The notes under the pieces were generated by a model. That model was not told where the DNA came from and did no database searches. It worked only from the letters and a program-made list of their open reading frames with translations. From Gephyromycinifex aptenodytis (GTDB lineage: Bacteria > Actinomycetota > Actinomycetes > Actinomycetales > Dermatophilaceae), in NCBI RefSeq assembly GCF_012277275.1, contig NZ_CP051155.1, forward strand, positions 806,001 to 870,000: a stretch of DNA of 64,000 nucleotides, in the 5' to 3' direction. The translations under genes and the position numbers were made by a program. Below are positions 1 to 8,499 of the stretch, piece after piece. The first letter of the stretch is position 1. The number at the start of each line of letters is the position of its first letter.

Positions 1-2723
1 TAGTAGGTGGTCTTCAGACCGGCCTTCCAGGCGTGCCGGTACAACTCGTCCAGAGCCCGGCCGCTGGGGGCGGCGACGTACAGGTTGAGGGACTGCGCCT
101 GGTCGATCCACTTCTGTCGGCGGGCGGCCGCCGCCACGAGCCAACGGGGCTCGATCTCGAACGCGGTGGCGAACAGGTCTCGTACGTCCTGGGGCACTCG
201 ATCGATCTCGTTGAGCGAACCGTCGAAGTACTTCAGGTCGGCGACCATCACCTCATCCCACAGTCCGCGCTCCTTCAACGCCGCGACGAGGTGCGCGTTG
301 ACCACCGTGAAGTCGCCCGACATGTTGGATTTGACGAACAGGTTCTGGAACTGCGGTTCGATCGAGGCGCTGACGCCGCAGATGTTGCTGATGGTCGCGG
401 TCGGGGCGATGGCCATCACATTGGAGTTACGCATCCCCAGCGCCCGCACGTGGTCGCGCAACCGGCCCCAATCCAGCGTCGAGGACGTGTCCACCTCGAG
501 CTCGCCCTCGCCGCGCGCCTCCTTCAGCAGCGCCAACGAATCGATGGGCAGGATGCCGCGGCTCCACAGCGAGCCCTCGAAGCTGGGGTAGGCACCGCGC
601 TCGGCGGCAAGGTCGGCGCTGGCTTCGATGGCGTAGTAGCTGATCGCCTCCATGGAGGTGTCGGCGAACTCGACCGCTTCCTTGCTGGCGAAAGGCAACC
701 CCAGGACGAACAGCGCGTCCTGATAACCCATGAGTCCCAACCCGACCGGACGGTGTCGAAGGTTGGAGCGGCGGGTGGCCGGGATCGTGTAGTGGTTGAT
801 GTCGATGACGTCATCGAGCATCCGCACTGCCGTGCGCACGCTGCGCCGCAGTTTCTCGGTGTCCAGTCCACCCTGGGCGCTCACGTGCCGGGCGAGGTTG
901 ATCGAGGCGAGGTTGCACACGGCCACCTCATCGACGCTGGTGTTCAACGTGATCTCGGTGCACAGGTTCGAGGAGTGCACGACGCCGACATGTTGTTGCG
1001 GGCTGCGCAGGTTGCACGGGTCCTTGAAGGTGATCCACGGGTGCCCGGTCTCGAAGAGCATTGTCAGCATCCGCCGCCACAGGGTCGTGGCCTCAACCCG
1101 GCGCCACACCCGGATCTGCCCCTGATCGGCGGCCGCTTCGTATTCGGCGTAGCGCGCGGAGAACTCGGCACCGACGAGGTCGTGCAGATCGGGGGTCTCG
1201 TCGGGGCTGAAGAGCGTCCATTGCCCTCCGTTTTCCACCCGCCGCATGAACTCGTCTGGGATCCAGTTCGCCGTGTTCATGTCGTGGGTTCGGCGCCGGT
1301 CATCTCCGGCGTTCTTACGCAGGTCGAGGAATTCCTCGATGTCGATGTGCCAAGTCTCCAGGTAGGCGCACGCGGCGCCCTTGCGCTTGCCGCCCTGGTT
1401 GACCGCCACCGTGGTGTCGTTGGCGATCTTCAGGAACGGCACCACGCCCTGGCTCTGCCCGTTCGTGCCGTGGATGTGGGCGCCGAGGCCACGCACGGGA
1501 GACCAGTCGTTGCCGAGCCCGCCCGAGTACTTCGCCAGCAGCGCGTTGTTGCGGTAGGAGCCGAAGATGCTGTCGAGGTCGTCGGCGACCGTGGTCAAGA
1601 AGCAGCTGGACAGCTGAGGCCTGGTCGTGCCGGCGTTGAACAGGGTCGGCGTCGATGTCATGACGTCAAAATCGGAGAGCAGCCGGTAAAACTCGATGGC
1701 GCGCTCCTCGCGGTCGTCCTCGCGCAGGGCCAGGCCCATCGCAACCCGCATGAAGAACGCCTGCGGCAGCTCGAACCGGGTGCCGTTCTCGTGCAGCACA
1801 TAGCGGTCGTAGACGGTCTGCAGCCCCAGGAGGTTGAACTCGAGGTCGCGGTCGCCGATCAGCGCTGCCGCGATCCGGTCGAGGTCGAAGTTGAGCAGTT
1901 CGGGGTCGACCCGCCCGATCTGGACTGCCCGGTGCAGGTACTCGCGGAAATAGCGCGGGTAGATGTCGCGCATCTGCTCGGCGTCGGCGTGCTGGGGTTC
2001 TTTGGCGAGGTGGCTGAGCGCTTCGGTGCGCATCCGGTCCAGGAGCAGCCGCGCCGCCACCCGCGAGTAGTTCGGTTCCTTCTCCACCAGGGTTCGCGCG
2101 CCCAGAACGAGGCAGGAGGCGAACTCGGCCTCGCTCATGCCGTCGTAGACGGTGCGGGCCATCTCGGCCAGCACAGGTTCACCAGCCACATCAGCGATGC
2201 CCGCAGTCGACTGCTCCAGCAGGACGCGAGCCCGCTGCCAGTCGGCGGGAACCGAGGTGCCATCGGCCAGGACGACACCGACCGCAGGTAGCCGGGTGCC
2301 GCTCTCCTGCGGCTGGCTTTGCTCGGGCTGGCGAGCAGATCGGGCCCGGGCGTGTTCCTCGCGGTACAACACGTAGGCGCGGGCCACCTGGTGATGCCCG
2401 GCTCTCATCAGCGCCAGTTCCACCTGGTCCTGGATGTGCTCGATGTGGACGGGCATCCCCACCGGGGCCTGGCGGCGCAGCGACGTGGTCACCGCAGTGG
2501 TGAGTTCCTCCACGACACGGTGCAGCCGAGAGGAGGCTGCGGCGCTGTCGCCCTCGACGGCGAGAAATGCCTTGCTGATCGCGACGGCGATTCGGGATTG
2601 GTCGAACTCGGACACGGTGCCGTCGCGGCGGGTGACACGCAGCCCGGTCGGCGCACGCGATCCGTCGTGGTCATCGGATGTGGCATCGAAAGGGTCGGCT
2701 GGCGGAGAGGTGGTCATCGTCAT
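1..2723 (-). CDS. nrdA: Class Ia ribonucleoside-diphosphate reductase, large (alpha) subunit, 3' end missing
   Basis: Reduces ribonucleoside diphosphates to deoxyribonucleotides with a diiron small subunit (NrdB), which should lie beyond the window edge. About 907 codons are visible. The N-terminus carries an ATP-cone (roughly residues 27-120, beginning LRVTRRDGTVSEFD), followed by the barrel domain with the first redox cysteine in RPQLSSCFL and the radical cysteine and glutamate in NLCTEI. The C-terminal swinging-cysteine tail is cut off. The ATG at 2723 has GAGGAG just upstream. A cobalamin riboswitch precedes it, so expression is expected to fall when B12 is present, as known for the Streptomyces nrdABS operon. 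The family call is secure; class Ia rather than class II rests on the motifs and the riboswitch. Confidence 0.93.
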   Translation of the reverse strand, partial: MTMTTSPPADPFDATSDDHDGSRAPTGLRVTRRDGTVSEFDQSRIAVAISKAFLAVEGDSAAASSRLHRVVEELTTAVTTSLRRQAPVGMPVHIEHIQDQVELALMRAGHHQVARAYVLYREEHARARSARQPEQSQPQESGTRLPAVGVVLADGTSVPADWQRARVLLEQSTAGIADVAGEPVLAEMARTVYDGMSEAEFASCLVLGARTLVEKEPNYSRVAARLLLDRMRTEALSHLAKEPQHADAEQMRDIYPRYFREYLHRAVQIGRVDPELLNFDLDRIAAALIGDRDLEFNLLGLQTVYDRYVLHENGTRFELPQAFFMRVAMGLALREDDREERAIEFYRLLSDFDVMTSTPTLFNAGTTRPQLSSCFLTTVADDLDSIFGSYRNNALLAKYSGGLGNDWSPVRGLGAHIHGTNGQSQGVVPFLKIANDTTVAVNQGGKRKGAACAYLETWHIDIEEFLDLRKNAGDDRRRTHDMNTANWIPDEFMRRVENGGQWTLFSPDETPDLHDLVGAEFSARYAEYEAAADQGQIRVWRRVEATTLWRRMLTMLFETGHPWITFKDPCNLRSPQQHVGVVHSSNLCTEITLNTSVDEVAVCNLASINLARHVSAQGGLDTEKLRRSVRTAVRMLDDVIDINHYTIPATRRSNLRHRPVGLGLMGYQDALFVLGLPFASKEAVEFADTSMEAISYYAIEASADLAAERGAYPSFEGSLWSRGILPIDSLALLKEARGEGELEVDTSSTLDWGRLRDHVRALGMRNSNVMAIAPTATISNICGVSASIEPQFQNLFVKSNMSGDFTVVNAHLVAALKERGLWDEVMVADLKYFDGSLNEIDRVPQDVRDLFATAFEIEPRWLVAAAARRQKWIDQAQSLNLYVAAPSGRALDELYRHAWKAGLKTTY

Positions 2724-2854
2724 CGTCTGGCTCCTCGCAGATCGAACGGACCGCGACAGGAGGGGACGACGAGCGGCAGCGCAGGACGACACTGCCGTAG
2801 GTCGCGCCGACCCTCCCTCGGGGTCGCGGACGCGCACGGCACGTTGCCGCACGC

Positions 2855-3015
2855 GCCGGTGGCAGGTCTTCGGACTCGCGGGCCAGGCACGTGTGTGCCG
2901 CCTACTACCCGTCGCTTCCCAGGCCGCCAGGCCCAGTGCTCTTGACGAGGTTCGTTCCCACTTACCGCTGCGGGGCAGTCCCGGATTCACACCGGGTTCC
3001 CTCTTACCCCACTGA
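2855..3015 (-). promoter_or_regulatory. Cobalamin riboswitch upstream of nrdA
   Basis: Read on the minus strand, the segment has the conserved core GGGAACCCGGTG (2990-3001) followed by the A-A-CCGGGACTG-CCCGC-GCGGTAA pattern. It ends with a B12 box, AGTCCGAAGACCTGCC (2861-2876), one or two bases from the usual consensus. It lies about 130 bases before the nrdA start. Adenosylcobalamin binding is expected to lower nrdA expression so that a B12-dependent class II reductase, not in this window, can take over. The outer P1 pairing was not resolved, so the ends are approximate. Confidence 0.93.
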
Positions 3016-3061
3016 TCCCGTCAAGACGGGAACAGTGGACCACCAGCAGAGGAGACACTAC

Positions 3062-3211
3062 ATGTCGCACCCGCCGAGAGACGAGACCCCATATGTCGTG
3101 TCGCGTGCGGACTCCGGGGCGCAGGCGCACCCCCGGGGTGACCGGACCCTGTTCGATGCGCAGTGGCGGCACTCGGCGCAGGTGATGGGCGATCTGGATG
3201 GGCTGGGCTGA
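3062..3211 (+). CDS. Small ORF, 49 residues, unknown function
   Basis: The ATG at 3062 is preceded by GAGGAG with 7-base spacing, a better ribosome site than chance would usually give, and the frame runs to TGA at 3211. The product is hydrophilic with no membrane segment, signal peptide or recognised motif. It is divergent from the nrdA riboswitch and followed by two tandem hairpins that could end its transcript. I do not recognise the family. It may be a genuine small protein, a leader peptide, or a chance ORF. Confidence 0.4.
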   Translation: MSHPPRDETPYVVSRADSGAQAHPRGDRTLFDAQWRHSAQVMGDLDGLG

Positions 3212-3280
3212 TCGGCCGCGGGTGCTGTCTCCCACCGGGCAGCAGCCTGATCCCACCGCGTGGGGCGATCCTTGCGGCCC

Positions 3281-3316
3281 CCCGCGAGCCGTCAACTCTC
3301 AGTGACGGCTCGCGGG
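3281..3316. terminator. Perfect 14-bp hairpin between convergent genes
   Basis: Arms CCCGCGAGCCGTCA (3281-3294) and TGACGGCTCGCGGG (3303-3316) are perfect complements around an 8-base loop. It lies between the end of the small ORF and the 3' end of the binding-protein gene, so it can serve either strand. There is no U-tract. Confidence 0.65.
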
Positions 3317-3324
3317 CAGCATGC

Positions 3325-3356
3325 GGCGAGCCGTCAGTCCTAAGTGACGGCTCGCC
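3325..3356. terminator. Second hairpin with the same stem sequence
   Basis: Arms GGCGAGCCGTCA (3325-3336) and TGACGGCTCGCC (3345-3356) with an 8-base loop repeat the inner stem of the hairpin at 3281-3316. The pair looks like a duplicated bidirectional terminator at the end of the leftward importer operon. Confidence 0.6.
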
Positions 3357-3372
3357 GGGAGGCAGTGGGCGT

Positions 3373-4467
3373 CTAGCTCTTGGCGGTGGCGAGCCACTCG
3401 TTACCGGGCAAGTCGCTCAGCTTGGCGATGTCGAGCTTGGTGGTGATGTTGCTCTTCGGGGCCAGCCCGTAGTGCTCCAGCGACTTGCGCACATACTCGG
3501 CAGCGTCGATGTTGAGCGGGCCGGAGGTCCACATGGCGTAGGGCAAGTTAACGAAGCGCTTCTCCTTGACCGCCGCCAAGTTCTTCGTGGCCGGGTTCGC
3601 CTGCAACGCGGCGATCTTGTCGGCGTAGCTCATGCCGGGATACTCGACGAAATACATGATGTCGGGATCGGCCGTGGCCAGCCGTTCCCAGCTCACCTGA
3701 GTCCAGGTATCTTCGACATCTTCTAACGCGTTGGTGACACCGGCCGAATCGAAGATCGCTTGCGGTGCCCCAAAGGAACCGCAGCTGAGAATAGTGTCGC
3801 TCGGCGAGTCGACCAGAAAAGCGGTGGGCTTCTCTTTCGGCTTTGGCGCCTTTTCGAGCGCCTCCCGCCGAGCCTCGATCTCACCGACGGATTGCGCTGC
3901 CGTGTCGACATTACCGGTGAGCGCCCCAATTGAGGTGATGTCATGCGTCAGTGCCTCCCAGGGGTTCATCGTGCCGCGCGCCCCACCCTCCTGGCGGCAG
4001 GTCTCACTCAACAGGTACGAGGGAATACCCTTCTCCTTGAGCACCTCGGGTGTCATGTTCTTCGATTCGGTGAAGCCGTAGCCCCAGCCTGCGAACATCA
4101 GATCTGGCTGGGCAGCGAGCACATTCTCCAGCGAGGGATACTCCTTGGCCGCGACTTTGAGATCGCTGGTCGCATCCTTACCGAAGGCCAACGCGACCAC
4201 GTCTTCATCCCGCTGCAGGCTGCTGACCGCGGTGATCTGGTCATGGGCCCCTGCTGCCAGCGCAATGGAGATAATGTTTCCATCGTTGACGAACATCTTC
4301 GAGATGGGTTTGTCAACGGTGAGCTCTTGGCCGCAGTTGGTGACCGTGATCTTTCCGGCGCCGTCCTTCTTCGCGGCTGCAGGCTCGGAAGAGTCCGTGC
4401 CACAGCCGGCGATCACCATCATCAGCGCTGAAGCGCAGGCAACCCCAGTGGGAATCTTTTTATTCAT
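3373..4467 (-). CDS. Corrinoid/siderophore ABC transporter substrate-binding lipoprotein (BtuF-like)
   Basis: Extracytoplasmic binding protein that delivers its ligand to the adjacent FecCD-type permease. The 364-residue product has a lipoprotein signal peptide ending MMVIAGCG (lipidated Cys near residue 22), then a periplasmic-binding-protein fold of the BtuF/FepB type with the usual NIISIALAAG and PDLMFAGWG segments. I chose ATG 4467 because it has AAAGGA upstream and follows directly from the ATPase gene, which it overlaps by 8 bases. It is the last gene of a three-gene operon behind a cobalamin riboswitch, which favours cobalamin or cobinamide as ligand. A siderophore cannot be excluded from sequence alone. 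Confidence 0.85.
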   Translation of the reverse strand: MNKKIPTGVACASALMMVIAGCGTDSSEPAAAKKDGAGKITVTNCGQELTVDKPISKMFVNDGNIISIALAAGAHDQITAVSSLQRDEDVVALAFGKDATSDLKVAAKEYPSLENVLAAQPDLMFAGWGYGFTESKNMTPEVLKEKGIPSYLLSETCRQEGGARGTMNPWEALTHDITSIGALTGNVDTAAQSVGEIEARREALEKAPKPKEKPTAFLVDSPSDTILSCGSFGAPQAIFDSAGVTNALEDVEDTWTQVSWERLATADPDIMYFVEYPGMSYADKIAALQANPATKNLAAVKEKRFVNLPYAMWTSGPLNIDAAEYVRKSLEHYGLAPKSNITTKLDIAKLSDLPGNEWLATAKS

Positions 4468-5314
4468 CAAAATCGTCCTTTCGTCCATCAATGAGCAAAT
4501 GTGATTGGTCACGGCTGGGGTGCCGGATCTGGCACGTCGTCACCGCGAAGGTCTCGGCCAGCAATTCAGGCGTGAACACCTCGTGCGGCGCTCCGAAAGC
4601 CCAAACCTTCCCGGCATGCAGAACGGCAACTGCATCGAAGTGACGCAGTACAAGGTCAAGGTCATGCATGGCCGCCACTACGGTGCCCTCGTAAGCGGCG
4701 ATCAGCTCAAGCAGCTTGATCTGCCAGCGGATGTCGAGATGGTTGGTGGGTTCGTCCAACATGAGCACCGAGCAGCCCTGGGCCAGACCCCGCGCCAAGA
4801 CCGCCCGGCGCCGTTCACCGCCGGAGAGCCGGTCGCAGGTGTCATCGATCCGATCGAGCAGCCCCACCACGGAAAGGGATTCCCGCACAATCCGGTGGTC
4901 GTCAGACGCTCCGAGTTCCCACGGCGCTCGATTGGGGATCCGTCCGAGTGCCACCATCTCGTCCAACCGCAGCTCAGCGGGTGGGTGCTCTTCCTGGCCC
5001 ACGAAGGCGATCTTGCGAGCCCGTTGCCGGCCGGGCATGGCGTGAATGTCCTCACCGTCCAGCAGCACGGCGCCGGCCGCCGGACGGGTGATTCCGGAGA
5101 TGGCGCGCAACAACGTGGATTTACCGGCGCCGTTGGTGCCGACCAGCGCGACCCTGCTGCCTCGCGCGATCTCCAGATCGACATCGCTGACGATGACTTT
5201 GCCTGACACGGCCGCGGACACCCCGCGCACCTGGATACCCAGCGGCTTTTCACAGCTGTCCGCCGGAATCGTCGCTCCCGCACGAGCGGCGGCGAACGGA
5301 CGGGACCACCTCAT
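4460..5314 (-). CDS. ABC transporter ATP-binding protein (BtuD-like)
   Basis: Cytoplasmic ATPase that powers the importer formed with the upstream permease. The 284-residue product has a Walker A motif GTNGAGKST, the signature LSGGERRR, Walker B VLMLDEPTNHLD and the switch histidine in AAMHDLD, all typical of the FecE/BtuD branch. The start at 5314 forms an ATGA overlap with the permease stop; the open frame runs further upstream, but only as antisense-like sequence inside the permease gene. It is co-transcribed and probably translationally coupled with both neighbours. Confidence 0.9.
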   Translation of the reverse strand: MRWSRPFAAARAGATIPADSCEKPLGIQVRGVSAAVSGKVIVSDVDLEIARGSRVALVGTNGAGKSTLLRAISGITRPAAGAVLLDGEDIHAMPGRQRARKIAFVGQEEHPPAELRLDEMVALGRIPNRAPWELGASDDHRIVRESLSVVGLLDRIDDTCDRLSGGERRRAVLARGLAQGCSVLMLDEPTNHLDIRWQIKLLELIAAYEGTVVAAMHDLDLVLRHFDAVAVLHAGKVWAFGAPHEVFTPELLAETFAVTTCQIRHPSRDQSHLLIDGRKDDFDE

Positions 5315-6348
5315 GAGGAGGCCCCGAACTCGTAGCGGCGACGCCCCATGAGCAACAGGAACGCAGGAGCGCCGATGACGCCGGTGACAACCCCCAACGG
5401 AATCTCCTGGGGACGTGCCGCCATCCGGGAGAGCACATCCACCCACAACAGGAACACGGCCCCGCCGAGTGCGGCCACCGGCAACAGCACCCGATGCCTG
5501 GCCCCGACGAGGATGCGCGCGGCGTGCGGCACGATCAACCCCACGAAGCCGATCCCGCCGCTGACGGCCACCAGCACCCCGATCAGTACGCCGAGGCCAA
5601 CGAACAGCCCTGTGCGCAGACGTTTGACGTTGATGCCGAGCGCGGCCGCGGTGTCGGGCCCGGTCGCCAGCGCATCCAGCCACCCGTGCACCGCGAACAT
5701 GAGGATGCTCGCCAGGACGACCGCCACCACGGGTGGCACGAGCCGCTCCCAGGTGGCACCGGCGACCGAGCCCAACATCCAATACAGGACCGAGTTGGCG
5801 GCGCGGTCGTCGCTGAGAAAGACCATGAACGAGGCGATGGAGGACAACGCCGAACCCATCACCACACCTGAGAGCACGAGACGTAGCGGGTTGAGTCCGC
5901 CTTGGGCCATCGCGATCAGGTAGACCAGCATCGCTGATCCCAGCGCCCCCATCAGTGCCCCCAAGGACAGCGCGTAGATACCCAGGCTGCTCAGCGCCCC
6001 GAAGGTGATGACCGCAGTGGCGCCCACGGCGGCCCCCGCCGAGATGCCCAGAAGGTACGGATCAGCCAGCGGGTTGCGGACCAGGGTTTGCATTCCGGCG
6101 CCGGCCAGGGATAACCCTGCGCCGACGGTGACCGCTAGCAGCGCCCGTGGCAAACGAAGTTCCCACACGATCACATCGAAAGGACCGCTGGTCTGATGGT
6201 CGCTGAGGCGACCCTGCACGACCTTGATCACCTCGGATACCGCGATGCTTTCGGACCCGAAAGCCAACGAGATCACCACGCTGACCAGGCACACCACCAT
6301 GAGGATCAACAGCAGCGGCACGAACGGCAGCCGTTTGGTAGAAGCCAT
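5311..6348 (-). CDS. FecCD-family ABC transporter permease (BtuC-like)
   Basis: Membrane channel of a cobalamin/siderophore-class importer. The 345-residue product has about ten hydrophobic segments and the family hallmarks GAGLSLAGAGMQTLVRNPLA (about residues 80-99) and GIGFVGLIVPHAAR near residue 270. ATG 6348 is used here; an in-frame GTG at 6351 is equally possible and neither has a strong ribosome site. It is the first gene after the cobalamin riboswitch, which should shut it off when corrinoid is plentiful. Confidence 0.9.
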   Translation of the reverse strand: MASTKRLPFVPLLLILMVVCLVSVVISLAFGSESIAVSEVIKVVQGRLSDHQTSGPFDVIVWELRLPRALLAVTVGAGLSLAGAGMQTLVRNPLADPYLLGISAGAAVGATAVITFGALSSLGIYALSLGALMGALGSAMLVYLIAMAQGGLNPLRLVLSGVVMGSALSSIASFMVFLSDDRAANSVLYWMLGSVAGATWERLVPPVVAVVLASILMFAVHGWLDALATGPDTAAALGINVKRLRTGLFVGLGVLIGVLVAVSGGIGFVGLIVPHAARILVGARHRVLLPVAALGGAVFLLWVDVLSRMAARPQEIPLGVVTGVIGAPAFLLLMGRRRYEFGASS

Positions 6349-6538
6349 CACGCTTCAGGGTTCGACGAGTCGGCCGTGGCCGTCCTCGTGCCTGCGTCCG
6401 CGGCATGGTGAGGTGGCCGGCCTGTACCCAGGCAGCAGTGAAGCGCGGTTTCTACATGTGGCACAGTGCGCCCCTTGGATCGGTAAGCCTTGTTCGCGAG
6501 GCTTTTGTCGTCGACCCGCCCGCGCGGAAGCGCAGGCG

Positions 6539-6695
6539 AACACCAGCAGGTCTTCGGACTCGGCTTCGCCCGGCCGAGGCGCCTTCCCAGAGTGTGTGAG
6601 CCTCCAGTGGCTTGTCGCCTCGCCGTCCGCCTTACCGCTGCGCGTCAGTCTCGGAGTTTCACCGAGTTCCCTGGCCCCTAGGGGCGACTGGCGTT
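6539..6695 (-). promoter_or_regulatory. Cobalamin riboswitch upstream of the first btuCDF-like operon
   Basis: The minus strand carries GGGAACTCGGTGAAACTCC (core near 6671), then GCAGCGGTAAGG, and a B12 box AGTCCGAAGACCTGCT (6545-6560). A closing P1 helix is visible between AACGCCAG (6688-6695) and CTGGTGTT (6539-6546), eight pairs with one G-U. The permease gene follows about 190 bases downstream. Confidence 0.93.
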
Positions 6696-6765
6696 GGCAA
6701 TCTAGCAGGTCTGCAGCGAGGCTGTGGACAGGATGAATGAGACGTTCCGCGAGCACGTCCCGCTG

Positions 6766-8499
6766 CTAGGTCGCCCGCTGATCGCTCGGCGTCACGGGGC
6801 AATCCGGGCAAGTGCCGCCGGACTCGCCGCGGTAGTACAGACAGCAGCTTCGGCGAAGGACCGATCCCTGCTCCACGTCGACGTGATCGCCGATCAGCGG
6901 CTGGGCCAGAAGCGCGTCCAGCAACGGGTCCAGGTCACCCTCCCCCAATAGGGATTGCGCTGCGCGGACCGCGCCGATCGCAGCCGCCGCGCGGTTTCCG
7001 GCCAGCAGACCCGTCGCGATCCGGGTCGTGTCGCGAAGTTGCGCATGCAGCGGTTCGCTGAGTCGGCGGACCTCGGCGACCATCACCGAGGCCACCTGCT
7101 CAGGGGTGGCGCCCAAATCCAACCACCCGCCGGAGACGGTCAGGCAGACCCCGAAGGCGCTACCTTCTTCGCGCACCCGCAGCCCGTCGAGGTCGGGTAT
7201 GACGCGCGACTGTGCCCAGGGACCGACCAGGAGCGACCAGATCCGAGCCAGCAGGGAGAACTGCCAGGTCAAGGTACCGACCCGCAGCTCCTGGCTGCCC
7301 AACCGGGCCGCCGTCTGTTGGCAGTAGCGTTGCAGCTGCTGGTCATCGAACGCCTGCAGACCAACCCCTTCCTCACCGAAGGCGACGGTGAAGTACGGGC
7401 CGAAGCTGGCAGCCTGGGCCACCGCCTCGCGTACCCGTTGCGGCCCCACCCGGGCGAAGTGTTCGGTGTCGGGATCGGCTGCCAGGAAGCGGGCGAGGGC
7501 GTCCAGACCCTGAACCTGTTGCGTCCGGCCGGCGACCATGAGTTCCCAGACATCCTGCCCGGGAGGGGCGCACTGCAGCTCCACCTCCGACGGACCTTCA
7601 TCGTCACGGGCCCACCCCCGGCGGGCCAGCAGATGAGTGACAGCCAGACCGGGCTCCGCTGACACCCGGACCCGGGCGCGGGTGTTCCCGACGAGGCGGA
7701 AACCGCCCCGCTGCGCGTCGAACTCAAGGTCCTCACTGTCGAAGACCTCCCCCAGCCGGCCGCCGTACATCAGGTCCTCCGGGATGCGGCTGTCCAGGCG
7801 ACCATCGCGGTCGATCAGCCAGATTCGATCCGCAACCTGGAGCGCAAGGTCCACCTCATGGGTAGAGACGATCGCCACGACGTTGCGTTCGAGGGCGATC
7901 CGGCGGATGAGCCCGGTCAGGGCGATGCGTCCCGGCGCATCCAGGAACGCACTCGGTTCGTCCATGAGCAGCAGCCGGGGTTGCTGCGCCAACGCGCGAG
8001 CGGTCATCACCCGTTGCCGCTCCCCGTCGGAGAGCTCGGCCAGGTCGCGATGAGCCAGGCGCGCAGCCCCCACCGCAACGAGAGCCTCGTCGACAAGCCG
8101 GTCGTCCTCAGCCGTCAACCGGCCTAGGAATCCGGTGTGGGGATGCCGTCCGAGCGCCACCATCTCCCGTGCCGACAACCGGCCCGGCGCTACCCGCTCG
8201 GTCAGCACGATCGCCTGATAGCGAGCCCGATCCCCCGGGCTCATCGACTCCAGCTGCCGCCCCGACAGCTCGACCACCCCGCCCAGGGCCGGTTGCAGAC
8301 CGGCGATGGTCCGCAGCAACGTCGACTTTCCGGTGCCGTTCGGCCCGATGAGAGCGGTCAACTCCCCCGGGTGCGCCTGCGCGTTCAACCCGGACAGCAC
8401 CACATGTCGGCGCCGCCCGTCGCGATAGCCCACGGCAAGCTCACGCAGCGACAAGGAGCCGTCACCCTGCGGCTGCGGTGAATGTGCCGACACACTCAT
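6766..8499 (-). CDS. ABC ATPase fused to a FhuF-like [2Fe-2S] reductase domain
   Basis: The 577-residue protein joins two activities. Residues 15-260 form an importer ATPase: Walker A GPNGTGKST (52-60), signature LSDGE (156-160), Walker B LLLMDEP (about 177-182), switch His214. Residues from about 285 resemble ferric-siderophore reductases and end with two adjacent cysteines (552-553), a ten-residue gap, then Cys564 and Cys567; this CC-x10-C-x2-C pattern is the iron-sulfur signature of FhuF. The gene is last in the second riboswitch-controlled importer operon and overlaps the permease by ATGA. Coupling uptake to reduction of the imported metal complex is the obvious inference. The substrate, corrinoid or ferric siderophore, is unsettled. 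Confidence 0.88.
   Translation of the reverse strand: MSVSAHSPQPQGDGSLSLRELAVGYRDGRRRHVVLSGLNAQAHPGELTALIGPNGTGKSTLLRTIAGLQPALGGVVELSGRQLESMSPGDRARYQAIVLTERVAPGRLSAREMVALGRHPHTGFLGRLTAEDDRLVDEALVAVGAARLAHRDLAELSDGERQRVMTARALAQQPRLLLMDEPSAFLDAPGRIALTGLIRRIALERNVVAIVSTHEVDLALQVADRIWLIDRDGRLDSRIPEDLMYGGRLGEVFDSEDLEFDAQRGGFRLVGNTRARVRVSAEPGLAVTHLLARRGWARDDEGPSEVELQCAPPGQDVWELMVAGRTQQVQGLDALARFLAADPDTEHFARVGPQRVREAVAQAASFGPYFTVAFGEEGVGLQAFDDQQLQRYCQQTAARLGSQELRVGTLTWQFSLLARIWSLLVGPWAQSRVIPDLDGLRVREEGSAFGVCLTVSGGWLDLGATPEQVASVMVAEVRRLSEPLHAQLRDTTRIATGLLAGNRAAAAIGAVRAAQSLLGEGDLDPLLDALLAQPLIGDHVDVEQGSVLRRSCCLYYRGESGGTCPDCPVTPSDQRAT

Noticed and set aside
33-2291. 752-codon open frame on the plus strand
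   Set aside because: It is the antisense shadow of nrdA, which gives a clear family match on the minus strand.
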